From an uncultured Lachnospiraceae bacterium (GTDB lineage Bacteria; Bacillota; Clostridia; Lachnospirales; Lachnospiraceae): 64,000 nucleotides of DNA. The notes below the pieces were generated by a model, which did not search any database, was not told where the DNA came from, and worked only from the letters and a program-made list of their open reading frames with translations. The stretch lies in the NCBI GenBank assembly GCA_900544445.1, contig UQVK01000012.1:1-64000 (forward strand), in the 5' to 3' direction. The position numbers and the translations under genes were made by a program. The first letter of the stretch is position 1, and each line of letters begins with the position of its first letter. This document shows, piece after piece, positions 17,590 through 27,678 of this stretch.

Positions 17590-17625
17590 AAGCGGAAGGC
17601 AAATGACTTTTTGGGCCTTCCGCTT
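17590..17625 (+). other. Intercistronic hairpin after the binding-protein gene
   Basis: A perfect 11-bp stem AAGCGGAAGGC/GCCTTCCGCTT with no T-run. Hairpins at this place often protect the binding-protein mRNA or reduce expression of the permeases. Confidence 0.65.
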
Positions 17626-17662
17626 TAAGAATACCTGTCATTTACTTATAAAGAGGAAAACT

Positions 17663-18616
17663 ATGAATGGTGAGATTGCAAAACAGAAAAAAATTAGAAC
17701 AAAGATGCCATTTGGAAAAGTAATAAAAAAACACTGGATGCTGCTGCTTATGCTTCTTCCGGCTGTAATATATGTCATTATTTTTTCTTATATTCCCATG
17801 ACGGGACTGGTAATGGCATTTAAAAGATATACCTATGATGGAGGAATATATTTTTCACCGTGGAATGGCCTGAGAAATTTTAGGGCCCTGATGATTGAGG
17901 GAAAGCTGGGAATGGTTACACGCAATACATTTTTGTATAACCTTGCCTTTATATTCCTCGGCGTTATTTTTGAAATGGGGAGCGCCATTCTTTTGAATGA
18001 GCTGATCAGCAAGAAATTTAAAAAGGTATCTCAGTCGATGATGTTTCTGCCGTATTTTATAAGCTGGGTTGTGGCTGGAGCAATCATGTATAATGTCTTT
18101 AACTATGAAAAGGGTGTTGTAAACAGTGTTCTGACTGCCTTGGGATTCCAGCCTTTCGATCTGTATAATACCCCTCATGCTTGGCCTTTTGTTCTGATTT
18201 TCCTCCGTCTTTGGAAACAGACAGGGTATGGTTCGGTTGTTTATCTTGCAGCCATAACGGGGCTGGATCAGGAAATGTATGAAGCGGCTTCCATAGATGG
18301 TGCTACACAATGGCAGAAAATCCGGTATCTGACCATTCCGTCTCTGGTTCCAACTATGATGATCATGGTTCTTCTTGCGATAGGGAATATATTCAGAGGA
18401 GATTTCGGACTCTTTTACCAGACGGTGCAGAGCAGCGCGTTGCTTCAGCCTTATACGGATGTAATCGACACCTACGTATTCCGTTTGCTGATTGACAGCA
18501 GCGATTATGGCGTTTCTTCTGCGGCAGGCTTTTACCAGTCAGTTCTCTGTTTCGTCACAATTATGATATGCAACGGAATCGTAAAAAAGATCCAGCCGGA
18601 TTATGCGCTATATTAA
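17663..18616 (+). CDS. Sugar ABC transporter permease (LplB/UgpA-like)
   Basis: The 317-residue membrane protein has about six hydrophobic segments and the EAA loop (YEAASIDGATQWQKIRYLTIP) that docks on the ATPase. The frame is open from 17585, but ATG 17663 has an AAGAGG site and gives the family length. It pairs with the next permease, 14 bases on, to form the transmembrane channel for the oligosaccharide bound by the upstream lipoprotein. Confidence 0.93.
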   Translation: MNGEIAKQKKIRTKMPFGKVIKKHWMLLLMLLPAVIYVIIFSYIPMTGLVMAFKRYTYDGGIYFSPWNGLRNFRALMIEGKLGMVTRNTFLYNLAFIFLGVIFEMGSAILLNELISKKFKKVSQSMMFLPYFISWVVAGAIMYNVFNYEKGVVNSVLTALGFQPFDLYNTPHAWPFVLIFLRLWKQTGYGSVVYLAAITGLDQEMYEAASIDGATQWQKIRYLTIPSLVPTMMIMVLLAIGNIFRGDFGLFYQTVQSSALLQPYTDVIDTYVFRLLIDSSDYGVSSAAGFYQSVLCFVTIMICNGIVKKIQPDYALY

Positions 18617-18630
18617 TGGAGGGAGTGCTC

Positions 18631-19545
18631 ATGAAAACGGAAATACAGCAAAAACACCTCAAAACAAGTAAAGATGTTATAGCGGTAAATATTCTGGGAA
18701 CCATTTTGATCGGTTTTTTCGCACTGTTGTGTCTCCTGCCGTTCTATTTGATCATTGTTGCGTCTTTTACCAATGAAAATGATCTGATCAGAAATGGATT
18801 TCCCCTTATTCCTCAACTGAAGAGCCTTAGCCTTGAAGCATATAAACTCTGTCTGAAAGAACCTGGTGATATTATAAACGCCTATCTGGTGACTGGTTTT
18901 ACTACTATTGTGGGTACATGCTTGTCCGTATTCATTTCAACCATGACAGGATATGTATTGTCCAGAAGAGACTTCCCATGGAGAAATAAATTTTCCTTCT
19001 TTTTCTTTTTTACTACATTGTTTAACGGAGGGCTTGTACCATGGTATTTGATTTGTGTCCGTTATCTACACTTAAAGAATTCTTTTCTGGCACTCCTTCT
19101 TCCGTTACTGTTTTCGGTCTGGAATATGATAATTGCAAAATCGTTTATGGCTGGCGTGCCGGCTTCCATATCAGAATCTGCAATGCTGGACGGAGCAAAT
19201 GATATGCAGATTTATATCCGGTTGATTCTTCCGCTCAGCAAACCGCTGGTTGCGACGCTTGCGTTGTTTTCAGCATTGTCTTATTGGAATGACTGGTATA
19301 ATTGTATGTTATTTATTACAAACGAAAATATGTTCACGCTGCAATATTATTTGCAAAGAATGCTTGGAAGTGCGGAAGCGATGAGAATTGTAGCAGAAAA
19401 GACGGGAATGGCAATGGATTCCATACCATTATCCAGTATGCAGATGGCAATGACGGTAATCGCAACCGGGCCGATTATTCTTCTGTATCCTTTTGTTCAG
19501 AGATATTTTGTGAAGGGACTTACGATCGGCGCGGTAAAAGGATAG
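18631..19545 (+). CDS. Sugar ABC transporter permease (LplC/UgpE-like)
   Basis: The 304-residue second channel subunit has the binding-protein-dependent transport inner membrane domain and an EAA-type loop (SESAMLDGANDMQIYIRLILP). It starts at ATG 18631 behind GGAGGGAGTG; the longer open frame from 18568 overlaps the first permease and is not needed. It ends in KGLTIGAVKG, the typical C-terminus of this subfamily. Confidence 0.93.
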   Translation: MKTEIQQKHLKTSKDVIAVNILGTILIGFFALLCLLPFYLIIVASFTNENDLIRNGFPLIPQLKSLSLEAYKLCLKEPGDIINAYLVTGFTTIVGTCLSVFISTMTGYVLSRRDFPWRNKFSFFFFFTTLFNGGLVPWYLICVRYLHLKNSFLALLLPLLFSVWNMIIAKSFMAGVPASISESAMLDGANDMQIYIRLILPLSKPLVATLALFSALSYWNDWYNCMLFITNENMFTLQYYLQRMLGSAEAMRIVAEKTGMAMDSIPLSSMQMAMTVIATGPIILLYPFVQRYFVKGLTIGAVKG

Positions 19546-19598
19546 ATGCGTTTGGAAAGAAAATAAAAAAGAAACAGAAATGTGAGAAAGGAAGGGGT

Positions 19599-21734
19599 AT
19601 GCTTACATTTAAGATTTCCGAAACGGAAAATACAAATATTTTCCAATCCCGGGGGAGCGGACAAAAAGCCCCCGGAGAGGGAGAATATACAGCAGACAGC
19701 AGAAGTCTCATGTATGATGGAAAGAGAATACTTCCGGTAATGGGAGAATTTCATTACTCCAGATGGGAGGATGACACCTGGGAAGAAGAGCTCCGAAAAA
19801 TGAAAGCGGGAGGTATTCAGATTGTTGCAACATATATTTTCTGGATTCATCACGAAGAAAAGGAGAATGAATGGAACTTTTCCGGAAGGCGTGATATACG
19901 GAAATTTGTGCAGACCTGTCAGAAGGCAGGGATGCAGGTGTTTCTTCGGATCGGTCCATGGGTTCATGCCGAAGTGCGCAACGGCGGCCTTCCGGATTGG
20001 GTGCAACATTCCGGAACTTATGAAGTAAGAACGAATGAAGAAGGATATCTGAGAGCTGTTGAAAAGTATTTTAACATGATCGGAAAACAGCTAAATGGTC
20101 TGATGTACCGGGATGGAGGGCCGGTAATCGGCATTCAGTTGGAAAATGAATATGGTCATGTGGGAGGACCCAAGAACCCCGAAATCCGTTATGAGCATAT
20201 GAAGACACTGTATATGCTGGCACAAAAAGCGGGATTCGTTGTCCCATATTATACGGCAACAGGATGGGGATACGATGAAGGCATGATAGAGGAAACCATG
20301 CCGGTGCTTGGGGGGTATGTGGATGCGCCGTGGGACACTACGACAGAACCGATGCCCGCATCATCAAATTTTCTGTTTATTCCTTACCGTAATGATGTAA
20401 CCATTGGAACAGACCGTTCTCAGGATAAGAAAGAAGATGACAAAAAGCTGAAACGGTATCCGTTCCTGACGGCAGAACTGGGAACTGGTCTTCAGGTTAC
20501 CAGCCACAGACGACCTTGGGCTTCGGCAGCAGATATTGAAGGCAATGTAGTATGTATGCTGGGAAGTGGAGCAAATCTGCTGGGGTATTATATGTATCAT
20601 GGAGGAATTAATCCGGAAGGACAGTATACAACGCTGAATGAAGAACAAAGGATTGGCGGTTATACAACGCTTCCAGTCAAAAGTTACGATTTTGAAGCGC
20701 CGATTAATGAATGTGGCAGAGTAAATGACAGCTATGGGGCAATTCGAAAATGGAATCTGCTGGTTCAGGATTTTGGAGAAGAAATGGCGCAGATGGAAGT
20801 ATTTCTTCCGGAGGAACGTCCGGTAAGCGCTGAAGATATGGAGACTCTCAGAGCTTCAGTGCGGTTTGACAGAAAAACGGGGACGGGATATCTGTTCATT
20901 AATAACCATCAAAGATTAAGAACCATGAAAAAGCATGAGAAGACAGGCGTGGGAATCCTGTGGAAAGAAAAAATGTATGAGATTCCAATTGAGGAAGTTC
21001 AGGAGGATGCCGTATATGTTTATCGATTTATTCTTGGCAATAATGGAGAAGTAAAAAGAACACCCGGAAATGTTTTATGTAAACTTGGAAAATTCATAGT
21101 GATATATGATGATGTTCAGAAAGCGAAGGATTGTCTGAAACGAGAGGATATATATATTTCCGTGAACAGAAAGATGGCAGACAGAGCAGTCAAATTTTCG
21201 GATGGAATATATATAACAGAACGGAAAGACAGCGTGATCACGGACTGGGGGGATCATAAGGAACTGCTGATGTCGTCTGAAGAAGAAAATGTGACCATTC
21301 TTCATGAAAATGGGGAAGTCTCCCGGAAAAAGTTCCATGTCAGTCCTGTATCGGCCAAAGTGAAGTATCAGGAGACAGTCATCGCGGCAGATCCGGAAGG
21401 AAAACTTCTTTATAAGGAATATCTGATCTCTGTGGATGCGGCATATGATAAACCGGATATTCACAATCTGTATCTTCATGTGGAGTTTGACGGAGACCGG
21501 GCAGAAATATATGAGGATGGTAAGTTGCTTGATGACTGGTATACGACAGGCGCGGAGTGGAATATTAATATGAAGCGGTTTGGTTATCCCGCAGTGTTCA
21601 CAATTCGGATTTATGACAGCGCCAATACGATTCCATGTACATTCGGCCAGAGGGTATATTATGAGCTTCCTGTCAAAATGGGATGTGAACTGAAGCAGAT
21701 ATCCTTTAAACCAGAGTACAGGGTTATGTTTTGA
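19599..21734 (+). CDS. GH35 beta-galactosidase
   Basis: The 711-residue enzyme has a GH35 TIM barrel: GEFHYSRW near the N-terminus, GPWVHAEVRNGGLPDW, the acid/base in QLENEYG (Glu184) and the likely nucleophile in TAELGTG (Glu293). No signal peptide is seen, so it should act in the cytoplasm on imported galactosides. The long upstream open frame from 19302 overlaps the permease and is rejected; ATG 19599 has GAAAGGAAGGGG before it. The C-terminal third is beta-rich and probably carries accessory domains. Specificity (beta-1,3 or beta-1,4) cannot be read here. Confidence 0.85.
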   Translation: MLTFKISETENTNIFQSRGSGQKAPGEGEYTADSRSLMYDGKRILPVMGEFHYSRWEDDTWEEELRKMKAGGIQIVATYIFWIHHEEKENEWNFSGRRDIRKFVQTCQKAGMQVFLRIGPWVHAEVRNGGLPDWVQHSGTYEVRTNEEGYLRAVEKYFNMIGKQLNGLMYRDGGPVIGIQLENEYGHVGGPKNPEIRYEHMKTLYMLAQKAGFVVPYYTATGWGYDEGMIEETMPVLGGYVDAPWDTTTEPMPASSNFLFIPYRNDVTIGTDRSQDKKEDDKKLKRYPFLTAELGTGLQVTSHRRPWASAADIEGNVVCMLGSGANLLGYYMYHGGINPEGQYTTLNEEQRIGGYTTLPVKSYDFEAPINECGRVNDSYGAIRKWNLLVQDFGEEMAQMEVFLPEERPVSAEDMETLRASVRFDRKTGTGYLFINNHQRLRTMKKHEKTGVGILWKEKMYEIPIEEVQEDAVYVYRFILGNNGEVKRTPGNVLCKLGKFIVIYDDVQKAKDCLKREDIYISVNRKMADRAVKFSDGIYITERKDSVITDWGDHKELLMSSEEENVTILHENGEVSRKKFHVSPVSAKVKYQETVIAADPEGKLLYKEYLISVDAAYDKPDIHNLYLHVEFDGDRAEIYEDGKLLDDWYTTGAEWNINMKRFGYPAVFTIRIYDSANTIPCTFGQRVYYELPVKMGCELKQISFKPEYRVMF

Positions 21735-21786
21735 GAAAAAGCAGCTGACAAGGAAGTAATGGCTGATTTTTGAAAGAGAGGGAAAT

Positions 21787-24228
21787 ATGAGGATTATTAC
21801 ACCATTGGATAAACAGCATCTGACTGATATTGCATTGCATTTGGTATGGGAACCGGATGAAGAAGCGGATGGTTACCGGATTGAGTTTGCAAAAAGTGAG
21901 TCCTTTGAGGATCCATTGACGATTGAAACTATGCGAAATAAAAGCTGTGAGGTGGATTATTATCTGCCTCAGACGGATGAAGAACTGATGCCTGCGGGAG
22001 ACTGGTATGTGAGGATTCTTTCTGACAGGGGAAAGAAGACACAGACAATACGGCTGTTCATCAACGAAGAACATTCCATGGCTCCTCTAAAAACAGAGAT
22101 TTCTCCGGAGCATCCCTATTTTACAATTTTTGATTATTCAGAACACCGCTATGGAGCGCCGTATGAGCTTTTGCCGGAAGATTTGAAACCTTATGCAGCT
22201 ATCAGCGCGGGAGGATCATATCGTGTAAGAACTGCACGGCTTGCAGAAAGCTTTCTGGAAAATGACAGGAAAGGATATCCCTGGCATATGGGCTCCTGTG
22301 GGCCAAAGGAAGTAAGCAAGGGAAAGTATGTGGTAACACCGCTTTCGGTAATTGAGTATGTAATGCAGAATGCGGCAAATCTGAAAAGTGTCGGAGCGCT
22401 GGAAATCTATATGGGTGTGAGAAAAACGGATGACTGGCATATCCCGTACATCAACCGGTTGATTAAGCTGTGCGGGAAGTATGGCCTGCCATTTCTTTAT
22501 ACGGATGGCAATCGAAATGATATTGATTTCCCGGCAGTTATCAGACGCGAGGATTATATGAAAACGATCCGTGAGTATTCGGATTATGTTGTATTCTCCT
22601 ATAAGCAGAACCATGCAAATGCTTCGTATACATGCTATGGAGCCATTCTTGGTGCATGGAAAGAGGGGGCAGTGAAGAGAGTCGGACTTCAGGCGGAAAA
22701 CTGGTATTGGAATGATGCCGGATTTTGCGATGATGTTGGGAAATATCATGGATATCTTCAGGGAAATGAACAGCAGATTCCGGCAACATTTACTGCGCAG
22801 ATGCTATTGGCAGGGGTGTCATATGGAGCAACCTATTATTCTCTGGAAGGAGAGGGATGGCTGATTGAAGACAGAGATAACGGAGATTATGAGTTTTCAC
22901 CACAGGGGATTGCATTCCTTTCCATGTTTCGGACCGTTGTACGTAACAGGCTGATTCCATCCAGAGAAAAGGTCATGGAGCAGATACGGGCTGTTGTTAC
23001 CGCAGAAGGACTTTCTGAAGACTGGGGGGATGCCTGGACCGGAGGAGTTTTCAGAAAGGTATTCCAGAATCTGTATGATATCCGTCATACCAAAGAATTG
23101 TTTCCAAAGCAGATGAGATATTTCTACCTTCCCTTTATGACAGATAGAGAGGAAGCGTTTTCAGATCTGGTCAGAATAGACGCTGCAGAGGTCAAAGAGC
23201 CGGATGATGTCAATCGGATTCTTGATCCGCTGTATCCAAAGTGGTTTGAGGGAGACGCTTATGTGACGCACAGCGATCATGTATACATCATTATGAACAG
23301 CAATGAAAATACGGATCTGTCTCAGACATTTTCGGTTGATATTGTTCCGCGTGACGGGCATCGGGCACCGGTTGTGAAAGCCGAAGGAAGCGTTGGACTG
23401 TGGCAGTATTTGATTATTTTCTCACAGGGAGGAAGAACCAGAGTTCATGCGAATGCACCTGTAGGAAAGAGCCTCCGGGTATTTCTTTCGACGGAAAATG
23501 GGGAAATGCCATTTGTACATATGCGGGGAAACGGCGTGTACTGTAAGTGGGATGTGACGGAGAAAAGGATAGAACTGACGCTGGAGGGATCAGATCAGCC
23601 GGTAGATGTGGAACTGACGGAAGAGAAGACGGAAAATACGTTGCCGCTTCCGCTCAGAAATCCTGATGACCACGCAGTTTATCTGACAGACATGACTGTA
23701 TGCGGTCTGACTGCCGGAGATAAAGGACTGCCGGCTTTCAATCACTGTGCAAATGAAAAATATGGAATTCTTCCCATCGCAATGAACAGCCTACGCTATC
23801 GTCATGGTGTCAGTATGCCGAGACAGACCTCAGTTTCCTGGAAGCTGGAGAGAAAATATCATAAATTATCTGCAACAATAGGTTTTGACATTGACTGCTG
23901 GATGCCGATCATTGTGGACCGTCTCCATATCGTATGGGACAGATATGTCAAGGAAATTTCATTTCATTTGAAAATATGGGGAGACGGAACGTTGCTTTAT
24001 GAATCAGAGGAACTGAAAAGTACCAGCTATAGGAAACGAATTGATGTGGATGTTGCGAATGTGGAAATTCTGACTTTTGAGGTGGATGGTGATATTTTTA
24101 CAAAACCGCTTGTCGGTGCGGTTACCGGAAGCGCGGATGAATTTCTGCTGGATTTGTCCGCCATAAAGGAAGATGAACTGCCAAGCATCGAAGTTTATCT
24201 TGACTGTGGTAATCCGGTTTTAAGCTGA
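21787..24228 (+). CDS. GH98-like glycoside hydrolase with NPCBM-type domain
   Basis: The 813-residue protein has an N-terminal fibronectin III-like domain (residues about 1-95), a barrel at about 100-470 and beta-rich C-terminal parts. LPEDLKPYAAIS, KLCGKYGLPFLYTDGN, GAILGAWKEGAVKRVGLQAENWYW and MLLAGVSYGATYYSLEG follow the order of GH98 catalytic blocks. Known GH98 enzymes cut galactosyl bonds in blood-group A/B or related glycans. Residues about 650-800 (SVSWKLERKYHKLSATIGFDID-like strand) resemble NPCBM, a galactose-binding module. No signal peptide is seen, which is unusual for GH98. The assignment rests on recalled motif order, so it could be a neighbouring barrel family. Confidence 0.55.
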   Translation: MRIITPLDKQHLTDIALHLVWEPDEEADGYRIEFAKSESFEDPLTIETMRNKSCEVDYYLPQTDEELMPAGDWYVRILSDRGKKTQTIRLFINEEHSMAPLKTEISPEHPYFTIFDYSEHRYGAPYELLPEDLKPYAAISAGGSYRVRTARLAESFLENDRKGYPWHMGSCGPKEVSKGKYVVTPLSVIEYVMQNAANLKSVGALEIYMGVRKTDDWHIPYINRLIKLCGKYGLPFLYTDGNRNDIDFPAVIRREDYMKTIREYSDYVVFSYKQNHANASYTCYGAILGAWKEGAVKRVGLQAENWYWNDAGFCDDVGKYHGYLQGNEQQIPATFTAQMLLAGVSYGATYYSLEGEGWLIEDRDNGDYEFSPQGIAFLSMFRTVVRNRLIPSREKVMEQIRAVVTAEGLSEDWGDAWTGGVFRKVFQNLYDIRHTKELFPKQMRYFYLPFMTDREEAFSDLVRIDAAEVKEPDDVNRILDPLYPKWFEGDAYVTHSDHVYIIMNSNENTDLSQTFSVDIVPRDGHRAPVVKAEGSVGLWQYLIIFSQGGRTRVHANAPVGKSLRVFLSTENGEMPFVHMRGNGVYCKWDVTEKRIELTLEGSDQPVDVELTEEKTENTLPLPLRNPDDHAVYLTDMTVCGLTAGDKGLPAFNHCANEKYGILPIAMNSLRYRHGVSMPRQTSVSWKLERKYHKLSATIGFDIDCWMPIIVDRLHIVWDRYVKEISFHLKIWGDGTLLYESEELKSTSYRKRIDVDVANVEILTFEVDGDIFTKPLVGAVTGSADEFLLDLSAIKEDELPSIEVYLDCGNPVLS

Positions 24229-24260
24229 TTTTTACAGAAAATTTTATGGAAGTGACGGCT

Positions 24261-26648
24261 ATGAGAGAAGAACAACTGTTTAACGATTCCTGGCTTTTTT
24301 GTTTAAATGATGAAGAAAAAATGGCGGAGGCGGATTATGATGACAGTACCTGGGAAAAGATCATACTTCCTCATGACTGGAGCATAGGCCTCCCTCTCTC
24401 CGAAAGTATGCCTTCAGGGGCAGGCGGCGGTTATGCCGCCTGCGGCATCGGATGGTACAGAAAACATTTTGACATTCCCCATTTAGACCAACAGTCCGTA
24501 TACAGTTTTTACTTTGAGGGCGTTTATATGGACTGTACGGTTTATTTGAATGGAGAGCGGACAGGCGCGCATGGATATGGCTATGGAAGCTTTTATGTAG
24601 ATGTTACTGGAAGATTGAAGGAAAAGGGTAATGTTATATCGATTAGAGTGAATAACTCGGCCCAGCCCAATTCCAGGTGGTATACGGGATCGGGAATTTA
24701 TCGGAACGTATATCTGGTAAAACGTAATCAGATACATTTTGGAAATTTTGGGATTCGTTGTGCGACGAATGGGATTTTTTCGGAAATACAGACGGCAAAT
24801 CTCCAGATCAGAAGTCTGGTGGAAAACAGTTCCCCTAAAAAGGAGCAGGTAGGAGTGCTTCACAGGCTGTATGATGCATCAGGAGAACAGATCTTTTCTG
24901 CAGGGACGGCGGTTTCCCTGGAGGCAGGAGAACAGACGGACTGCATGTGCAGGCCTGTGGTGGAAAATCCGCATCTGTGGACTCCTGATACACCTTACCT
25001 CTATATGCTTGAAAGCTTCTGCATGATAGATGGAAAGGTTGTGGATTCTGTAAAAACACCGATTGGAATTCGGACTGCGGTGTTTGATGCGGATCAGGGA
25101 TTTCTACTGAATGGCAGATCAGTCAAGATCAAAGGCGTATGTCTGCACCATGATTGCGGGATCACGGGAGCGGCTGGTACTCGGGAGGTCTGGGAAAGAC
25201 GCCTTCTTATGCTGAAGGATATGGGGTGTAATGGGATTCGGATGTCTCATAACCCGCCCATGCCTGTGCTGTTGGATCTGTGTGATGAGCTGGGCTTTCT
25301 GGTAATGGATGAAATCTATGATGAATGGATGCTTTCCAAAAACAAGAATGAAAATTATTATTCGGAATCAATGGCGTTTGGAGCAAGCCAGTTTTTCATC
25401 CGTGACAGCAAAGACGAGCTTTCTACAATGATACGGCGTGATTATAATCATCCCAGCATAATTCTGTGGTCAATCGGGAATGAAATTCCGGAACAGTCTT
25501 CCGCTGACGGAAGCAGAATTGCGGCATATTTGCAGCAGATCTGTCATGAAGAGGATACAACAAGAATGGTGACATGCGCCTGTGATAATATCATGGCATA
25601 TCCGGATATTCGGACAAAAAGGGAGTTTGAAGAAGTGTTGGATGTGGTTGGATATAATTACGTGGGAAGATGGAGAGAGCGGGCGGAAACTTTTTATGAT
25701 GAGGACAGGAAACTGTATCCGGACAGAAGATTTGTAGGTACAGAAAATCCCGGAGCAGGAGGAGTGCGCGGAGATTATCAGATCAGAGACGGAAAGACAG
25801 GGGATTATCGTACTGCGACGATTTCCCATGAGCTTTTGTGGAGATATGAGGCGAGCAGGCCATTCGTTGCAGGAGACTATGTATGGACGGGAATCGATTA
25901 TCTTGGAGAGGCAAACTGGCCCCGGAGGGGAGCTGATTTTGGCGCTATTGATACGGCAGGATTTAAAAAGGATACTTACTATTATTTTCGTTCCATATGG
26001 AACCGTGATGATGTTACCCTGCATTTGCTGCCGCATTGGAATTTCAGAGGAGAAGAAGGGCAGTTTAAAACCATAATTGCTTATACCAACTGTCAGTACG
26101 TAACTCTCTATATAAATGACCGGCTCGTGGGAACCAAAGGATATTATGAATATCCCAGATTTGGAGCGGAAAAATCGTGGATGGATGGACGCGAAAAAAA
26201 TCCTACTACGAATGATCTTCATTTATCATGGGATGTGCCATATGAACCGGGTGTACTTCGGGCTCAGGGGTACATAGACGGAAAGCTGGCGGCAGAAGCA
26301 ATTGTGGAGACAACGGAACGACCGGTTCGACTTGTTGCAGAAGCTTACAGAAGAACCATCCGGACAGGAGAAATTGCTCAGATTGAACTGCATATGGAAG
26401 ACAGGAAGGGGCGTCGGGTTCCGAATGCTGAACCGGAGGTTAGTTGTGAGGTTATGGGAGCCGGGGAGTACCTGGGAATGGATGGCGGAAATATGCTTGA
26501 TTTGAGCATGTACCGGGAAAAGAAAAGGAGAATGTTTGCGGGTGCACTGCTGTGCGAAGCCCGGGGAATCAGACCGGGAAAAATGACGCTTCTGTTTACA
26601 GCGGATGAGAATATAGAGGTAGAAGTCGAAATAGAAGTGATAGAATAA
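24261..26648 (+). CDS. GH2 glycosidase, probably beta-galactosidase
   Basis: The 795-residue protein has the GH2 layout: a sugar-binding jelly roll (WEKIILPHDWSI, WYRKHFDIP, WYTGSGIYRNVYL), an immunoglobulin-like domain, a barrel (KIKGVCLHHDCG, IRMSHNPP) and a C-terminal beta region. The acid/base is Glu408 (IGNEIPE) and the likely nucleophile is Glu495 (VGTENPG). It has no signal peptide. The ATG at 24261 is favoured over 24246 because GGAAGTG lies in front of it. In this locus it probably removes terminal galactose after the GH98-like enzyme has cut the glycan; beta-glucuronidase or mannosidase remain possible. Confidence 0.85.
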   Translation: MREEQLFNDSWLFCLNDEEKMAEADYDDSTWEKIILPHDWSIGLPLSESMPSGAGGGYAACGIGWYRKHFDIPHLDQQSVYSFYFEGVYMDCTVYLNGERTGAHGYGYGSFYVDVTGRLKEKGNVISIRVNNSAQPNSRWYTGSGIYRNVYLVKRNQIHFGNFGIRCATNGIFSEIQTANLQIRSLVENSSPKKEQVGVLHRLYDASGEQIFSAGTAVSLEAGEQTDCMCRPVVENPHLWTPDTPYLYMLESFCMIDGKVVDSVKTPIGIRTAVFDADQGFLLNGRSVKIKGVCLHHDCGITGAAGTREVWERRLLMLKDMGCNGIRMSHNPPMPVLLDLCDELGFLVMDEIYDEWMLSKNKNENYYSESMAFGASQFFIRDSKDELSTMIRRDYNHPSIILWSIGNEIPEQSSADGSRIAAYLQQICHEEDTTRMVTCACDNIMAYPDIRTKREFEEVLDVVGYNYVGRWRERAETFYDEDRKLYPDRRFVGTENPGAGGVRGDYQIRDGKTGDYRTATISHELLWRYEASRPFVAGDYVWTGIDYLGEANWPRRGADFGAIDTAGFKKDTYYYFRSIWNRDDVTLHLLPHWNFRGEEGQFKTIIAYTNCQYVTLYINDRLVGTKGYYEYPRFGAEKSWMDGREKNPTTNDLHLSWDVPYEPGVLRAQGYIDGKLAAEAIVETTERPVRLVAEAYRRTIRTGEIAQIELHMEDRKGRRVPNAEPEVSCEVMGAGEYLGMDGGNMLDLSMYREKKRRMFAGALLCEARGIRPGKMTLLFTADENIEVEVEIEVIE

Positions 26649-26679
26649 TCATCTTTTTTAACCGGAGATTGTTTGCAAT

Positions 26680-27666
26680 ATGGCAGAGAAATATACGGCG
26701 CATCAGCTCGCCAAAGAATTGGGTGTGGCGGATTCCACAGTATCCCGGGCGTTAAGTGGTAAAGGGAGAGTGGGAGAGGAACTGAGCTTGAAGATAATTG
26801 ATCTTGCAAATGAACATGGGCTGTGTTCAAGACCTGTTTCTCAAAAAAATACCGGAAATATAGGAATTGTTTTACCGCGTGATGCTTGGGATGGAGCAGC
26901 TTTTTTCATGGAATGTCTGGAAGGAATTGTAAATGCACTTGCGGCCAATGGCTATGATACGCTCCTGTGCATGACGGATGAAGAAGATTTGAGACCGTTA
27001 AGAAGACTGGTAGAATCACAAAAAGCGGATGCATATATTCTTCTGCGTGCGCTGGAAAATGATAAACAGATCAAATATCTGACTTCCATGGGAAAAATCT
27101 GTATACTGGTTGGAAGCTGTGAAATGGATATTGCACAGATTGATACAAATCATGTGGTTTCAGGCAGAGATCTTACCATGTACCTGCTGATGCACGGAAT
27201 GAAGAGAATTGCCTATGTGGGAGGGAAAACTGTCCATATGGTGAATCAGGCGAGATTAAAGGGGTTTCTGGAAGCGCACGAAAGGTTGAAGATGGACTAC
27301 GATAAAAATCTGATTTTTCAGGATATTATCACAATGTTACAGAGTCAGTTTGTTGCGGAAAAGATCATGACGGAAAAGGTGGATTGTATCATGTGTAGTG
27401 ATGATTTGATCTGCATGAAAATCCTGCAGGCACTTACGTTAAATGGAGTCCATGTTCCTGCTGACGTGGCGGTTGCATCTTTAAATAATGGACCATTTCT
27501 GGATCATTATGTACCGCAGATCACTTCCGTGGAAATAGATGCGAGGGAACTTGGGATGGCTGCCGGGCAGCAGGCCATAAAAATACTGAAGGGGAAAAAT
27601 GACGGAAGCAGGCATTTATTTGGATATAATCTGTTGTTTCGGGGGTCGACAAAACGAGTACGATGA
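26680..27666 (+). CDS. LacI-family transcriptional regulator of the glycan locus
   Basis: A 328-residue repressor with an N-terminal LacI helix-turn-helix (TAHQLAKELGVADSTVSRALSG) and a periplasmic-binding-protein-like sugar sensor (NIGIVLPRD, then DCIMCSDDLICMKILQAL, and a late VEIDARELG). It lies inside the locus, 31 bases after the GH2 gene and 12 before the next hydrolase, so it probably senses a breakdown product and controls the operon promoter near 15840. Its ribosome site (GGAG) is distant, suggesting low expression. Confidence 0.9.
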   Translation: MAEKYTAHQLAKELGVADSTVSRALSGKGRVGEELSLKIIDLANEHGLCSRPVSQKNTGNIGIVLPRDAWDGAAFFMECLEGIVNALAANGYDTLLCMTDEEDLRPLRRLVESQKADAYILLRALENDKQIKYLTSMGKICILVGSCEMDIAQIDTNHVVSGRDLTMYLLMHGMKRIAYVGGKTVHMVNQARLKGFLEAHERLKMDYDKNLIFQDIITMLQSQFVAEKIMTEKVDCIMCSDDLICMKILQALTLNGVHVPADVAVASLNNGPFLDHYVPQITSVEIDARELGMAAGQQAIKILKGKNDGSRHLFGYNLLFRGSTKRVR

Positions 27667-27678
27667 CGGAGGGGAGTA